A DNA stretch of 64,000 nt from Acanthosepion pharaonis (Eukaryota; Mollusca; Cephalopoda; Sepiida; Sepiidae), in the NCBI GenBank assembly GCA_903632075.3, contig CAHIKZ030001813.1:2997501-3061500 (forward strand). The letters run 5' to 3'. The translations under genes were made by a program, and so were the position numbers. The notes beneath the pieces are model-generated. The model was not told the DNA's origin, did no database searches, and saw only the letters and a program-made list of their open reading frames with translations. How positions within the stretch are numbered: the stretch's first letter is position 1; the number at the start of each line of letters is the position of its first letter. Positions 45,495-56,849 of this stretch are shown one piece after another.

Positions 45495-46150
45495 TCCAAC
45501 TTTCCAAATATTTAACCATATGACCTCATTTTGTTGTTGAAGAGAAAAGGTTTTTTTTAATACTAATTAATCTACTTGCACCAACGTAAACACCTTTCAG
45601 GCAATTTCCTGTTATTTCCATAAAGAGAGCAAATTCTTTTCACTATACAAACCGAACCAAAAATTTGATTTCAGAAGGAACACAAAAAAATATTCTATTA
45701 CAAAAAAAGTCTTAACTTTATTTCGCGATTATCGGATCAGAGTGAATCATATAAAATATCATCAATAATTCAAATGGAAATGTGTGTCTTCCGCCCTGTT
45801 ATATCACAAGTTATCACACGTATATACCAATTACCTGCAACTTTAAAATAATTAATCAATATCATAATAAGTTATCAAATATAGTATTAATTTTACTAAT
45901 GAATTCTTACAATTCATCCGTACACTAAAACATGAAATAATAGCATTATTATATGTAGAATAGATGTTGATATTATTTTAAACAATATTTATGCTTACTC
46001 TTCTCTTCCATATTTTAAAGTTAACCCCATAATTTTAGAAAAGTCGTTTGCTACCTGTTACAACACATGTTTCATTTAATGCTCACCTAGTTAATGTCTA
46101 CACTTAGACTGACAATCTAAATGAATGACCGCCTGAGAATATCAGGTGCT
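45495..46150. other. Unassigned AT-rich stretch
   Basis: No structure recognised. Confidence 0.4.
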
Positions 46151-46159
46151 ATAAGCTTC

Positions 46160-46375
46160 GTTGTGCGGGTGGTTTAATGGATAAATGGCTCAAAATTGGA
46201 AATCGGGGAACTGAGTTCCAATTCCAGTCGGGTTCATTATATTCACTTACGCACAAATACCCTTTTGAAATGTATCAATAGGCCTCTTCTCTACCCATCT
46301 ATGGTTAAATTAGTAAGACTTGTATCAGTAAATCATTATTATCTCCAAAAGAATCTGTTCATAGTAAACAGCCTT
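46160..46375 (+). mobile_element. tRNA-derived SINE, family 2
   Basis: Head 'ttgtgcgggtggtttaatgg' (A-box region), B-box-like 'gagttccaattcc', body 'ttcacttacgcacaaatacc' and 'cttctctacccatctatgg', ending 'aaatcattattatctcc'. One of the better-preserved copies. Confidence 0.75.
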
Positions 46376-46689
46376 GTTACTTGAAATGTTCAAAGAAATA
46401 TCTGTTTGATATAGAGAAGGTTCACCTATTTTAGTAAATGTCATTTCTCAAAGTTTACCGCTGGGCTGTTCGTAATAAAAGAGAAATGAGTGTATAAATT
46501 TATTGATTAGAGAATCTGTTGTGTAGTTTCAAATGTCGGTGAGTCTTTGATCTCTAGCAGCTCCGTTTTCCTCTTTGGAGATAAGAAATCGTTTGAGGTG
46601 TAGAAAAGCGGCACTTTTGTGCTGACTGTTGCAAAAGCATGAATTTATTTGTTTTCAAGACATCAACTTTGAAGAGTTGTTTTTTTTGT

Positions 46690-46975
46690 TTTTCATTTGC
46701 ATCAAACCAACAGAGGCCTGATAGATTTCAAAATCGTTTACACGCTCGTGTGTGGGAAGACTTATTTTCCACTCAGCAATCTCTTTCCCACAGACTCAAC
46801 CTTGCAAGCCTGTCACTATTCTATCGCAATTTCCATGGAAAATGTTCACATGAATTCCATTCTTTAGTTCTATCCGTACAGACCCTTTCAGTTAGAACAC
46901 GTCATGCCACTTCTACAGAGTCGAAGCACTTTCATTTCCTCTGTGTCCCACATGTAAGAAGGAAGCTCAAGTCAA
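46690..46975 (+). pseudogene. LINE C-terminal fragment of a second Jockey/CR1-like family
   Basis: The open frame 46639-47214 contains 'SHRLNLASLSLFYRNFHGKC', 'EFHSLVLSVQTLSVRTRHAT' and 'HFHFLCVPHVRRKLKSNSF'. It is related to, but clearly not the same as, the tail at 44390 (SLCLFYKYFHGNC). The rest of the frame is not recognisable. Confidence 0.65.
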
Positions 46976-47238
46976 ACAGCTTTGGCCCCAAGAAAAGTCA
47001 ATTCAGCGTGAGTGCTTTTCTGAACGCGTCAGTCTTAACTTCGTCAGGTCAAGGGGCAATCCTGTCAATTTTGTTAAGGGTTAGTCTTATCTTTCTTTCC
47101 TACCCTCATAAACTTCACTTACTATCACCTCTTAGATTTATATCACACAACTCATTCACCATTAACATATTTGCTGTAATCCTTTGGGTGGCTCTAGAGC
47201 CTTGTATTGTGTGAAATTTAATATTAAAAAAAAGTGTC

Positions 47239-47434
47239 GGTCTATATTTCTGAGATGAGGTATTATGTAAATTATTTACATTATTCGAACTATTTTCCTT
47301 ATCTCTGTCGTCATATTTATCACAACGTTTCGGCCGAAACCACCTGAAGAAGGCCGGAGCGTACAACGGCCGAAACGTTGTGATAAATATGGCGACAAAG
47401 ATGAGGACAATAGTCCGAATAATGTAAATAATGT
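47239..47434. mobile_element. Compact foldback SINE with exact 13-bp target duplication
   Basis: Flanked by identical 13-bp copies of aaaaaaaagtgtc (47226-47238 and 47435-47447). The left arm runs from 'ctgagatgaggtattatgta' to 'cacaacgtttcggcc', and the right arm from 'ggccgaaacgttgtgataaa' to 'aataatgtaaataatg'. The tRNA-like head is absent, leaving only 'gaaaccacctgaagaaggcc' and a short piece in the loop. The exact duplication shows the inverted structure was inserted as one unit. Confidence 0.75.
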
Positions 47435-47449
47435 AAAAAAAAGTGTCTA

Positions 47450-48000
47450 TTTTCGAGAATTGGGATTATTGCATATTCCCAAGTACAACTCTATGCTTGA
47501 CAGAGATAATCTCTTTTTTGAATTTAAATAACAAATTTCCCCGTGCTAACAGAAAAAAGTAAATATTTGAAAGACCTCATGGAACATGGCACAATAAAGA
47601 AATGTTTGTTTTTTCTTTTTCCTGATTCATATCAGAGACTTTCTTCAAAGTAAAAAAAAAAAGAAAAGGGAGACTAAAAAAAATCTCTTGAGATGAATCC
47701 TCTGTGTTTGTGGTGGAGAATAAAATCAAATCACGTAAAGCGACGTGCCCCATATTTGATGGAAACTCCTGCAAATGGAAAACTTATTTGTTTTGACCGC
47801 TACATACGAAACGTAAAAAGGAATTTGCTTAATTGATTTCTAGCGAGTCGATTTGAAAAGGAACGCAAAAAATATGTAGAATTTTCTTTGCCATCACAAA
47901 GAAAAGTTTGAACTTTATTTCTCGATTTTCTGATCAGAATGAATCATATACGGTATTATCAATAATTCGTTGATGGTAAATCTGTATCCATATGTATGTA
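47450..48000. other. Unassigned stretch
   Basis: Contains poly-A at 47650-47662. No recognised element. Confidence 0.4.

Positions 48001-48002
<2 letters not shown>

Positions 48003-48062
<60 letters not shown>
48003..48062. repeat. (TA)n microsatellite
   Basis: About 29 TA units. Confidence 0.95.
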
Positions 48063-48065
<3 letters not shown>

Positions 48066-48244
48066 ATTTTATGTATAACACTCATGCACACAAACAAACG
48101 CACATAAACGTATACTTCAGCAGAAAGTATTCATTCCAACGTTTTATGGAATGCGATCGACAATGTCCATCTCTTCCCTTTTTTATTTAATTTTCTCAAG
48201 TTTGCATAAAACAATCGCATATCCAGATCAAATTTATAAAATAT

Positions 48245-48570
48245 CTAATGTGGTTCTACAGGAGGATGCTGAGAATAGCATGGACTGAAGATGTGTACAA
48301 TGATGAAGTCATAGAGAAAATGAAAAGGAAAATACTTAACATCAGAAAGCGACAGTTGAAATTTCAAGTGCACATAATGAGGAAATAAGGTTAGGAAAAT
48401 TTGACACTCATGAGACATGCTGAAAGCAAGAGGGGCAGAGGCAAACAGCGCATAACATACCCAACGAGATTATATAAATAGATGGCAGAACAGGGTTTAG
48501 GAGAGATAACAAAATGACAAAAAATTATTACGAGAACAGGAATTTTGGAGACCCGTGACCGCCATGGATC
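48245..48570 (+). pseudogene. RTE-type LINE 3' fragment
   Basis: 'tgtggttctacaggaggatg' (WFYRRM), 'atgctgagaatagcatgga' (MLRIAW), 'cagaaagcgacagttgaaat', 'agcaagaggggcagaggcaa' (KRGRGKQ) and 'tggcagaacagggtttagga' occur in order with stops. Confidence 0.75.
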
Positions 48571-48664
48571 CTTATTCTATCTATCAACAGATAGACAGAT
48601 TTAGTGTTATAGTATAACACTGACTGTTTCGATGTAATAAAGTATCATTATGATCTAGCATAAT

Positions 48665-48830
48665 TTGCAGAACCATTAATGGATAACGCGGAGTCAGAAA
48701 TAAATACGTGTTCGATTTCCAGTCGAGTTTCGTTGCATTCACTTTCGCGCAATTACCCTGGAAAAGGATATGAATCCGTCTCTTCTTAACAACTAAGGGT
48801 TAAATAGTGGGAAAGACTGTGTTTTTTTTT
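48665..48830 (+). mobile_element. tRNA-derived SINE, family 2 (fragment)
   Basis: 'ccattaatggataacgcgga' then 'ttcgatttccagtcgagttt', 'ttcactttcgcgcaattacc' and 'cttcttaacaactaagggtt'. The 5' edge is lost. Confidence 0.6.
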
Positions 48831-48834
48831 TACA

Positions 48835-50330
48835 AGTGTAGGAGAAAGATAACTCTTCATTCAGATTGTATCTCCCGCGAAAAACAGCTGAGAAAAGGAT
48901 CGTGAAGTTCACAATGATTCTATGACTCGGATCACGGTCAGTCTGATCAACGGAAGATTTAGAACTCAGATCTTGAAAATATTTCGAGTTAAATAAAAAC
49001 TTTCATATGTGATCAACATTTTGTTCTCGTTTTAATGTTATCAATATTAAAAGTTATCGCCTTAATATCTTTACTTGTCCTCATTTAAAAAAAAAACACC
49101 GAATTTTTTTTCTGCGTAATAAAAGCGCCTCCCCACATACATAGATCGGATTACTTTATTTCTATCTGTCTGGAACAAGTAATTCTTGACCGAATTTTAA
49201 AAGTTACGTGCACATCGCCCTGTAAAAGAGAGGAGTTCGTCGAATGGAAAATTGTCAACCTTCAGAACATTGTTCAAGGAATGGAAAAGTATCCGATGAA
49301 ATTTTAACCTTATGACTTAATTTGCGTCATTTTCCATTCTAGACCTTGTTTCAAATCGCGCCATTTTTCAGTTCTCGCCCTCACACAGTTTTGGAACGCA
49401 AGTCAAATGAAGAATGCGAATGGCATTTGCAGAAATATGTAATTGCTCAAAACGAAAATGTCGAAATATTTTTATTTGAAATTTTGTCAATATATTATCA
49501 TAATTTGTACGATTTGGTACAGGAAATAATTATGAAACCAAATTCTATAATTTTTTAAAAATCAGATTTCTTCAATTAGTTGAAACTAAAGACTTAAAAT
49601 AAGCTGAATGGCATCATATTTTTATGAATACAGCAATTAAATTGTTTATCAAATGACCATTTAAAAGTTTAAGATAAAATTTGGGCTTTTAATTCACCAG
49701 TACAAGCTTAAATACGACATTATTTTCATTAGCATACTAATTTTTTTTTTTGAATTGTCATTGATATTTCCCACAATTAAGCAGCAAGTGACGACTTGAT
49801 ATTTTCCTGATTTTAATTTATTAAAAATCTATAATTATTGTTTTAAAATTCTGTAAATATTTACTTAATTCAAAAGGGAGGAAAAGTTAACTCCTTTGTT
49901 ACTCAATCTTATACATCAATAAAATTATTAATAAATCTTAACTAACAATAATTGAGATTTCTGTAGTTATTAAAAATGATATTCCATGAAACAAATTGAA
50001 CAAATATTGCACAGTGAACGATAAACGTACAGAAACCATGTCATATGATTGTAAACATATTAAAAATTGCTTGTGGACTCATATTGTTAAACGATATATA
50101 AAACTTATATAGGTTAGAATATAGATTTATTGATTTATAATTAATATCAACATTATTTGTAAACTATTTATGAAAATACGAGTTTACCTAATTCATTAAA
50201 ATCGATTGTATGTTTTGTTGTTTATATCATTAAAAGTGTTTCATATGTGTGCCTTCAAATATACTTTTCTATTTATTAAGATGTCACTTTTCGCAACCAT
50301 ATCACTCAATAGTAAAATAAATCAGTACCT
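48835..50330. other. Unassigned AT-rich stretch
   Basis: The plus frame 49346-49558 has no recognised motif. Otherwise featureless. Confidence 0.4.
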
Positions 50331-50334
50331 GTTT

Positions 50335-50740
50335 ATGTTTCTGAGATGAGGTATTATGTACATTATTTACCTCTGAAAGTTCTCCACTGCCTTAACCGTG
50401 TATTGAACTCACACTCTTTGGGTTCTGTGACTGGCTCTAACTAGCGCCTTTGTCTACTGTGCCATGCGCCCTTGTGTATGAATTTCTGGGTATAATAAAC
50501 CTAATGTCTTCAGTAACCATTTTTTCAGAGGGAAATTAACAGGAGATAACTGATAATTGACATCCATTAAAACATGGCACGTGGAACTAGAACAGTGTAC
50601 CCCAGTGAGCGAAATAAAGGGTTCAGTTCGACATTCCAACCACCTGAAGAAAATCGGAGCGTACAACGGCCGAAACGTTGTGACAAATATGGCGACAAAG
50701 ATGAGGACAATAGTTCGAATAATGTAAGTAAAATAATTCT
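50335..50740. mobile_element. Foldback SINE, rearranged
   Basis: Starts with the family's inverted 3' terminus (tttctgagatgaggtattat), jumps to the inverted tRNA-like head (about 50380-50465, 'gtattgaactcacactcttt' and 'ctactgtgccatgcgccc'), then switches strand at about 50520 and reads the body forward to 'caatagttcgaataatgtaa'. The left arm has been mostly deleted. Confidence 0.65.
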
Positions 50741-50779
50741 CACACAAACTCATAAAGGAAAGCAAGAAAGATAATAACT

Positions 50780-51405
50780 ATTTACTGTAAGAATACAGAA
50801 TGCAAGTTTGCCAGCCCAAGTTATGACTCATAGATTGAGGATCCCGAAATTAATTTAACTGTATGAGTGCTGAAGTAACAGGCAGTGGTAATTGTGACAC
50901 AAAAATCCAAATACGCATAAAATATCAAACTAAGCAAAGTATTAGGGAATGTCCTCAGAAAAAAAGAAATAGTGCTCACCTTCTACATAATGTAAATCCT
51001 TCTATACAGCAGTGAATGTTGGACAATTTCATCACACACGGTTTAAATACAACAAAGATGTCGTTCTACAGAAGGATGTAAAGAATACTATGGATTGAAC
51101 ATGTGAGCAATGAGGAAGTTTTAAGAAAAATGGGAACTACAAAGGAAATCTTTCTTCAATCAGAAAAAGGCAGTTGAAATCTTCGGAGCATATAATGAGG
51201 CTTGAAGAATTTAACTCTGTTTGGACATATTGAAGGCAAGTAGACCAGAGGGAATTATCGAGCAAGCTACCTAACGAGCTTTTTTTTTAAATGGAATAAA
51301 GAACAGGGAATGTGTGAGATAGTGAAGGAGACAACATTACTTAGAACTACTAAGGATAAGAAGCTGGGGAGAGTCGTGGTCGCAAATAAAAGAACAGTTA
51401 TAATA
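50780..51405 (+). pseudogene. RTE-type LINE fragment
   Basis: 'actaagcaaagtattaggga' at about 50931, 'agtgaatgttggacaattt' (SECWTI), 'tcgttctacagaaggatgta' and 'gggagagtcgtggtcgcaa' in order, with stops. An insertion of 'ttttttttaaatgg' breaks the 'W-A' block near 51280. Confidence 0.7.
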
Positions 51406-51409
51406 TAAA

Positions 51410-52015
51410 TATCTTGAAATTCAAGTGGATTAAATTTGCTTCCTACAGTTATTCTAAAATAAAATCAGAACTCGACTAATAATTTTACTCGATCAAGTAC
51501 ATTCAAAATACGAATGTTATACTGATTCAACGATAAATGGTGAGTCAGAATTCACAACTGAATTACCAAAGATTTAATAATAGCTATCTATTAACGTGTA
51601 GCTCCTGAATACTGACGACTACACTGTGTAGGATTGAGTCTACGAGATACAGGAATCGATGCTATCCAAGCACATTCAAGGTCTGTTCATAACTCAACTG
51701 TTGTTGTCAGGTTTGGCAGCAGAGAATTTAGATGCATTCTCAATAGGTTTTAACCTGGGGAACGGGAGGGCTACTATAGTACCTCGAAGTCAGCTCAGCC
51801 GAGAATTCCTGTAAAAAGTTTCATGTCATTCGGGCACACTGAGTGCGTTATGTTGCTGGGAAAATCACTCACCGCGAACTTAAAGATGTGGAAATTGTCT
51901 ACAGTAAGGTCTGTATATGTCACGTCTAACAGAGACTCACATACTTCACACGACTACAGAGTTACCATCAACTTATACAACATTATGCTGAAAGAATGAA
52001 TTGATAACCTCATCT
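51410..52015. other. Unassigned stretch
   Basis: No recognised structure. Confidence 0.4.
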
Positions 52016-52019
52016 ACAC

Positions 52020-53015
52020 GCGAAGACTATCCTTTTCCCTGAAAGAGCTGGAAACGGGACTCGTGTGACGTTAGGACATGGTCCCAGTCTTTTACGGTTC
52101 AATGGTAATAATCTCTAGCCCAAGTGTGGTGCAGTTACCAATGACGTGATATCAATGATAATGCTCTTGATGGCCGTCGACTACGAAACTATGGAATGCG
52201 TTCACTGTAAAATGCTGTGAAGGATGGGTTGAGCAGCACCAGAGTTGAATTAGGATGTAATCTAATGCAATGTCGCCCTTCGTAGGGTAGATGTCATCCT
52301 ATTTAATCGCCAGCGGGTTCGTTCTTTCATTAGCTGTGACCAATTGCAGTTTTCATATATCGTTGATAGCTATCCGGAATATATTTTTATATGACCTTAC
52401 CCGTGCTACCCGAAAAAATCCTTTGGGTGTCGGAAAGATCAAACATTTTGTTTCCTTGTTAGTAAACAAGGAAACAAAGTGTTTGATCTTTCCTACACCC
52501 AAAGCCATTCCGTGGTCAAATGGTACTAAATTCTGCTACGTTTTCTCTTTACATCCCTCATACGTCATTCGGTTTTGATGAATGGAAGGAAGTCAAGACC
52601 ATCTAGTCTCAGAATTTTGGCACTTTATTCATAGACTTTTCGAACTACAACGAACTGCAATACGTCATTACAGAGCTAGAAGCAACTCGCATCATGATTT
52701 CCTACTGACAGGCTTAATCCATAGTCTCGGACAGTCCGTTCTTCACATGAACTAAACTGTCTACCCAAAAAATGTTGGAAACGTGACTCACCTAATCAGT
52801 AAAATTTTACGCTCCAATGGTGATGTTTTCTGAAATAAGTGAGAGCCAATAACTTACTTCATGGAATTAATAAAGGCGCTTTTACTGATCGACGATATGA
52901 AATCCCGTAGAATACAATTTACGCTGTACAGTGTGTTGAGTGGTACCAGCGTTGAATTGGTGTGTAATTCGATAAAACTTTCTTTCGTCGCCGTTGCTTT
53001 TCATTCTTATATCTG
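52020..53015. repeat. Diverged direct duplication of unknown nature
   Basis: 52020-52290 and 52745-53015 show similar word order in the same orientation: 'gctggaaacgggactcgtgt' against 'gttggaaacgtgactcacct', 'tttacggttcaatggtaat' against 'tttacgctccaatggtgat', and 'agagttgaattaggatgtaa' against 'agcgttgaattggtgtgtaa'. Divergence is high. No frame spans either copy. Confidence 0.5.
52421..52504. repeat. Near-perfect hairpin, 40-bp arms
   Basis: 52421-52460 and 52464-52504 are reverse complements with two differences around a 3-nt loop. The tip is 'tttccttgtt-agt-aaacaaggaaa'. It lies in the gap between the two diverged duplicates. It resembles a palindromic MITE or a small-RNA precursor in shape. 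Confidence 0.85.
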
Positions 53016-53350
53016 CTGTGGAATCCCCCAATTTTCACGTTTCTCTTATTTCCTTCTAGAATCTGTTAATACTCATGATGTTATTAATGTAACTGAAGGA
53101 ATGAAGCAAATTATTTAATGAGAGTTAAGACAAATTTCTTGTCTGTCAAAATCTTCCCCACAAGTAAAACAGAAAACCTTACAAAACCTGTTTATAATTC
53201 GCATCATTTGTTATTTTCTTCTTCATAGATCAGTCGTTTGTCTTTGTTTTTAATGTACGCAAGTTGGAATAAAAAGCGCGAAGTGCTTTGGCAACTTATC
53301 CTTGCTTTAATGTGTTAGGAACAGGTCTTTTTCTTTTAGCAACCAAAGTT

Positions 53351-53860
53351 TGGATGTGCGGGTGGTGTAATGGATAACGGCTCGGGATTAAAAATTGAGA
53401 GCCGAGTTCCAATTACAGTCAGATTTGTCTCATTTTTTTAACCATTTCACCCCAAGTAAAGCGGTAATGACATTAGACTGCAGGTGTTACAAGGTGTGAA
53501 AATAAAAGAGGACTGAGAATAGGGAAGATTGAGGGAAGGACAAAAAATTAACAGGGTTCAGGAAGATAAAAGATGGTGATTGACGTTGCATTTAAATTTT
53601 TGAAGATTGTACTTACCGGGGAAGCAAGTAAACGGAAGGGAGTTCCACAGGTGCGAAATGCGAGAAAAGAAACTGTTGGAGTAGAATTGGCGGTTGCATT
53701 TAGCTATTTAAGCAGTAAAACGGTGGCACCTAGTTAGAAAGCTAGTAGTACGCTTAAATTCATGTACTCGGAACACCAGTGCAAGGTATGAATCTTCCTC
53801 TTCTCTTCCTTGCTATGGATTATATTGTAGGATCTGTATCAGTAAACTCATTATTATCTC
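53351..53860 (+). mobile_element. tRNA-derived SINE, family 2, interrupted by a LINE fragment
   Basis: The head and B-box region are at 53352-53438 (ggatgtgcgggtggtgtaat ... gagttccaattacagtcag). The 3' part resumes at about 53787 (aaggtatgaatcttcctctt, atctgtatcagtaaactcat). The body piece with 'acttacgcgcaaata' is missing at the junction, and I see no target duplication. Confidence 0.65.
53436..53786 (-). pseudogene. LINE (Jockey/CR1-like) 3' end inside the SINE
   Basis: Minus strand: the 3' end 'aaatggttaaaaaaa', preceded by a tail reading 'FYSNSFFSRISHLWNSLPF' and 'LDRQSQC-like' blocks, up to 'VFRVHEFKRTTSFLTRCHR' near 53720-53780. Same tail as 20040-20625. Confidence 0.7.
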
Positions 53861-53864
53861 CCAC

Positions 53865-54515
53865 AAATATTTCTACAAACCAAAAATATTTTCTGGCTTT
53901 AACTAACCTTCAAAAGGTTGATAAACCATAAAAAACAAATCACTCACACTGCGATGTGTGTGTGTGTGTGTATGTGTTTGTGTACGTAAAATGTTTGCTG
54001 GTATGTATGCATAAAGAAGAAATTGATAATTACATATATGAACATGATATTTCTGTATGTCATCTGTTTCATAAGGTATATCTGCCTGTGAGTTTACGTA
54101 CATGTGAATGCGTTAATATACATGTGTGCATTTTATGACACGCAGTAGTTTTTCTGCGTTCTGTGACCCGACCGACTGTTTTGTTTGCTAAGGGGGGGAA
54201 AAACTCGTCTTATTTATTCAATTCTAGGCTTATGTCCATAAGTTAAAGAAAGCCAAACTTCTAACCATGTAATCGATTGGATTATTTCAAGAATCCCAAC
54301 TTCTTAAAGGAATTGATTTTGGGCGAATGTTGTCAGATCAATACAGAACCCATCTCAGTATTTTGCGTTCGTAATTGGAAAAATAACCAAAGAAAATGTA
54401 AATGAATCTAAAAAAAAACTTCAAACAAAAACAGCAAGAAATCTCGAGCAAAAATATTACTCTGCGTTTCTCTTAAGTCATAGGTCCCTTTGTAATTTAT
54501 TCTTATTTTTCATCA
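53865..54515. other. Unassigned stretch with (TG)n at 53955-53990
   Basis: Apart from the interrupted TG run, no element is recognised. Confidence 0.45.

Positions 54516-54516
<1 letters not shown>

Positions 54517-54551
<35 letters not shown>
54517..54551. repeat. (TA)n microsatellite
   Basis: About 17 TA units. Confidence 0.9.
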
Positions 54552-54554
54552 TAG

Positions 54555-56220
54555 TGTACCCGTCTCCTAAAAAAAGGCGTCAATTGCTACAAAGTTTTAA
54601 TAGTGAGATGCAATGAAACCATAGTCTTGAAGTAATGTATTAAGATTCAATAAAGCGAAGATAAACAATTCACAACTAACATAAAGGCCAATGAACCTTT
54701 TAATTAATCCGTTCTCTTTATTTATTTTAGTTCAATGATATCTACGTTCATTGATTACTTCTGATATAACATAAATCGCTTTGTGAATCCTAGGAAAACA
54801 TACTTGAGGCTCGTATAAGAAACGCCACATTGTAGGAACTGATATTAAACTACAAACAACAAAAGGTCCTAACCATAAATAAACTCCAACCCCAGACCGC
54901 GTCCCCCAGAATAAGATACCTTACGCCCTCCACCAGTCGCTAACAAAAATACATTCTCATTAACAAGGAGTCTCCCAGAGGAGACTGACATTGAAAATAA
55001 ATCTAAAACAATGCTCCAAGTCAGACACTTAGGGGCTGATGATAGCCGCGTACAGACCAACTTGAAATAGACTATCCCATATTGAGATAATTTGTTTTGG
55101 GTTTTTTTTTTTTTTTTTTTTTTTTTTTTGTTTTTTTGCTGTAAAAATACATATGCTCTGTTACAATAAGTACATCGAGCTCTCTGTGGATCAGTTTTGA
55201 TAATTAATATTACTAGGATCCACACGGATTATATACCAACGGATCGATTACCTGTACTATGTATACATGTGTGTGTATTTGTGGGTGTATGTTAATAGGT
55301 GTTTCATTTAAAGTAAGTTTTGCTTTATATTTTTACTTAACTTTTATTTAACATTTTCTACCTGTCTATTTAATTTTTATTTAACAAGAGACCCTATATT
55401 TTAGTACAATATGTTCAGTTATTGTCTGAACTTTTGTGATTGCATGCTTTCAACCATGTTTCTGAGTATTTTAAACATCCGTGATTGTGCAGACATGCTG
55501 CCTTCTACATATTCTTATACATTTAAAATTTGTCAGTTGTTGCATACATTTAAAACAAAAGTTACATAGAAGGAGACTTCAGTTACATTTAGATTGTATA
55601 GTTGTTTAATGTTAATGTTTTTATAGTTAATATAATGTATGTGTTGTTTACGAGTATTTGTTACATATTAGTGTGGATATTACTGCCGAGCTATATATTC
55701 ATTGATATGGTCACGGATTATGTATAATCAACGAAATGGCAGGTTAACCTACGGGACATAGTCGTTGTTTTATGTCCGACGCACAATTTTTTTTTTTTTC
55801 AGAGCGAATGCAATTCACCAGTGCGAAGAATTTTTCGAGTACATTGGCGTGATGTACTAAGTGGGATTTGAAAGCTGTTGTTATTAGTTGGGATACAGTT
55901 ATATATTTCTAAATTTTTGTTGTAAATAATTAACTTTATATGTTTATTGTTTTCAACTGGAGATGGCGAATAGTCTTGCATGTCTGTTTTGTTTCGTTTG
56001 TTATATTTGGTTTCAGTTTATTGCGCTATTTTTATTATTTTCCATTTTTTGATGTTTTAGAATAAATTTTATTTGTTATAATTATTTACAAGTGTTTATT
56101 GCTGATTTTTAAATATGCAACGAAGCATTCTCTCAGCTTTTAATCATGAAACGGGGCCCCTTTTTAGCCCCATTTTTTTGTCTTTCTAAGATGTTTTATT
56201 TTCATTTCATCTTCACTGAA
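54555..56220. other. Unassigned stretch with a poly-T tract
   Basis: A 29-nt poly-T with a following T/G run lies at 55101-55137. On the minus strand, 54869-55225 is open for 118 codons, but the poly-T encodes poly-Lys and no domain is recognisable. The remainder is featureless. Confidence 0.4.
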
Positions 56221-56225
56221 ATCAG

Positions 56226-56710
56226 TTTTCGAATAGAGGGGAATCTCAATTTAACAGACTAATAGGGTCTTCAGTTAAAACCATTTTTCCGTTAATTTGA
56301 AGTACTTGTTTCGTGGCCTAAAAACACCTAGTACGGTACAAAATTATTGTAAAGAAATGTAAATACAGTATAAACAGTAACATAAAATAAATTACAGCCA
56401 CAATTGGATGCCATAGTGACAGGCTTAACAAAAAAAACAATACTGTATACTGTACCAAAATCAGTATGAAATATTTGAAAAATGATGCATGTGTATACAC
56501 GACGAGTGCTCAAGTAAACAACAGCGGCTATTCCCGTAACTACCAGTCTCTGTAAACAACAGCGGACAATTCTGGAACTAACGGACTTTACTTGCTGCGC
56601 GTGGGCATTTTGAGTTCCAGACGAACACTACTATTTCCGTGGATTTTGTTCGTTAAATCTGGAGTCTGTTGGTTCCGGGACAGTTAATTCGAGGTTTTAC
56701 TGTATATCGG
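56226..56710. mobile_element. Possible pogo/Tigger-like MITE
   Basis: The left end 'gaatctcaatttaacagac' with 'cagttaaaacc', and the right end 'ggacagttaattcgaggttt' with 'ttcgttaaatctgg', are related as imperfect inverted repeats over about 60 bp and are bordered by TA. The 'cctcgaattaac/ttaacga' wording is typical of pogo-group ends. No transposase frame. Confidence 0.45.
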
Positions 56711-56761
56711 AAGTGTTCTTTTCCAGTCAGTCTTATTATTTTATTGTTGGATAGTTAATTT

Positions 56762-56845
56762 GCTTACGACCGCATCACGATGAAACATCGGTTCCCGTAT
56801 GATCAGGTCGGGCTGGGTGACCGTTTGGGAATATCAGTATATTTG
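56762..56845 (+). mobile_element. 5S rRNA-derived fragment with internal deletion
   Basis: 'gcttacgaccgcatcacgat' then 'gaaacatcggttcccgtatg' follow the 5' half of 5S rRNA. After a gap in which the 'caccgaagttaagcaac' region is missing, 'ggtcgggctgg' and 'gtgaccgtttgggaata' follow the 3' half. About 80 of 120 nt remain. A degraded SINE related to 14017-14252 is more likely than a 5S gene. Confidence 0.6.
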
Positions 56846-56849
56846 CAGA

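Noticed and set aside
54869..55225. 118-codon minus-strand frame, possibly mitochondrial-derived or a membrane protein
   Set aside because: Its middle is poly-Lys from a poly-T tract, and the rest matches no mitochondrial gene or domain I can recall.
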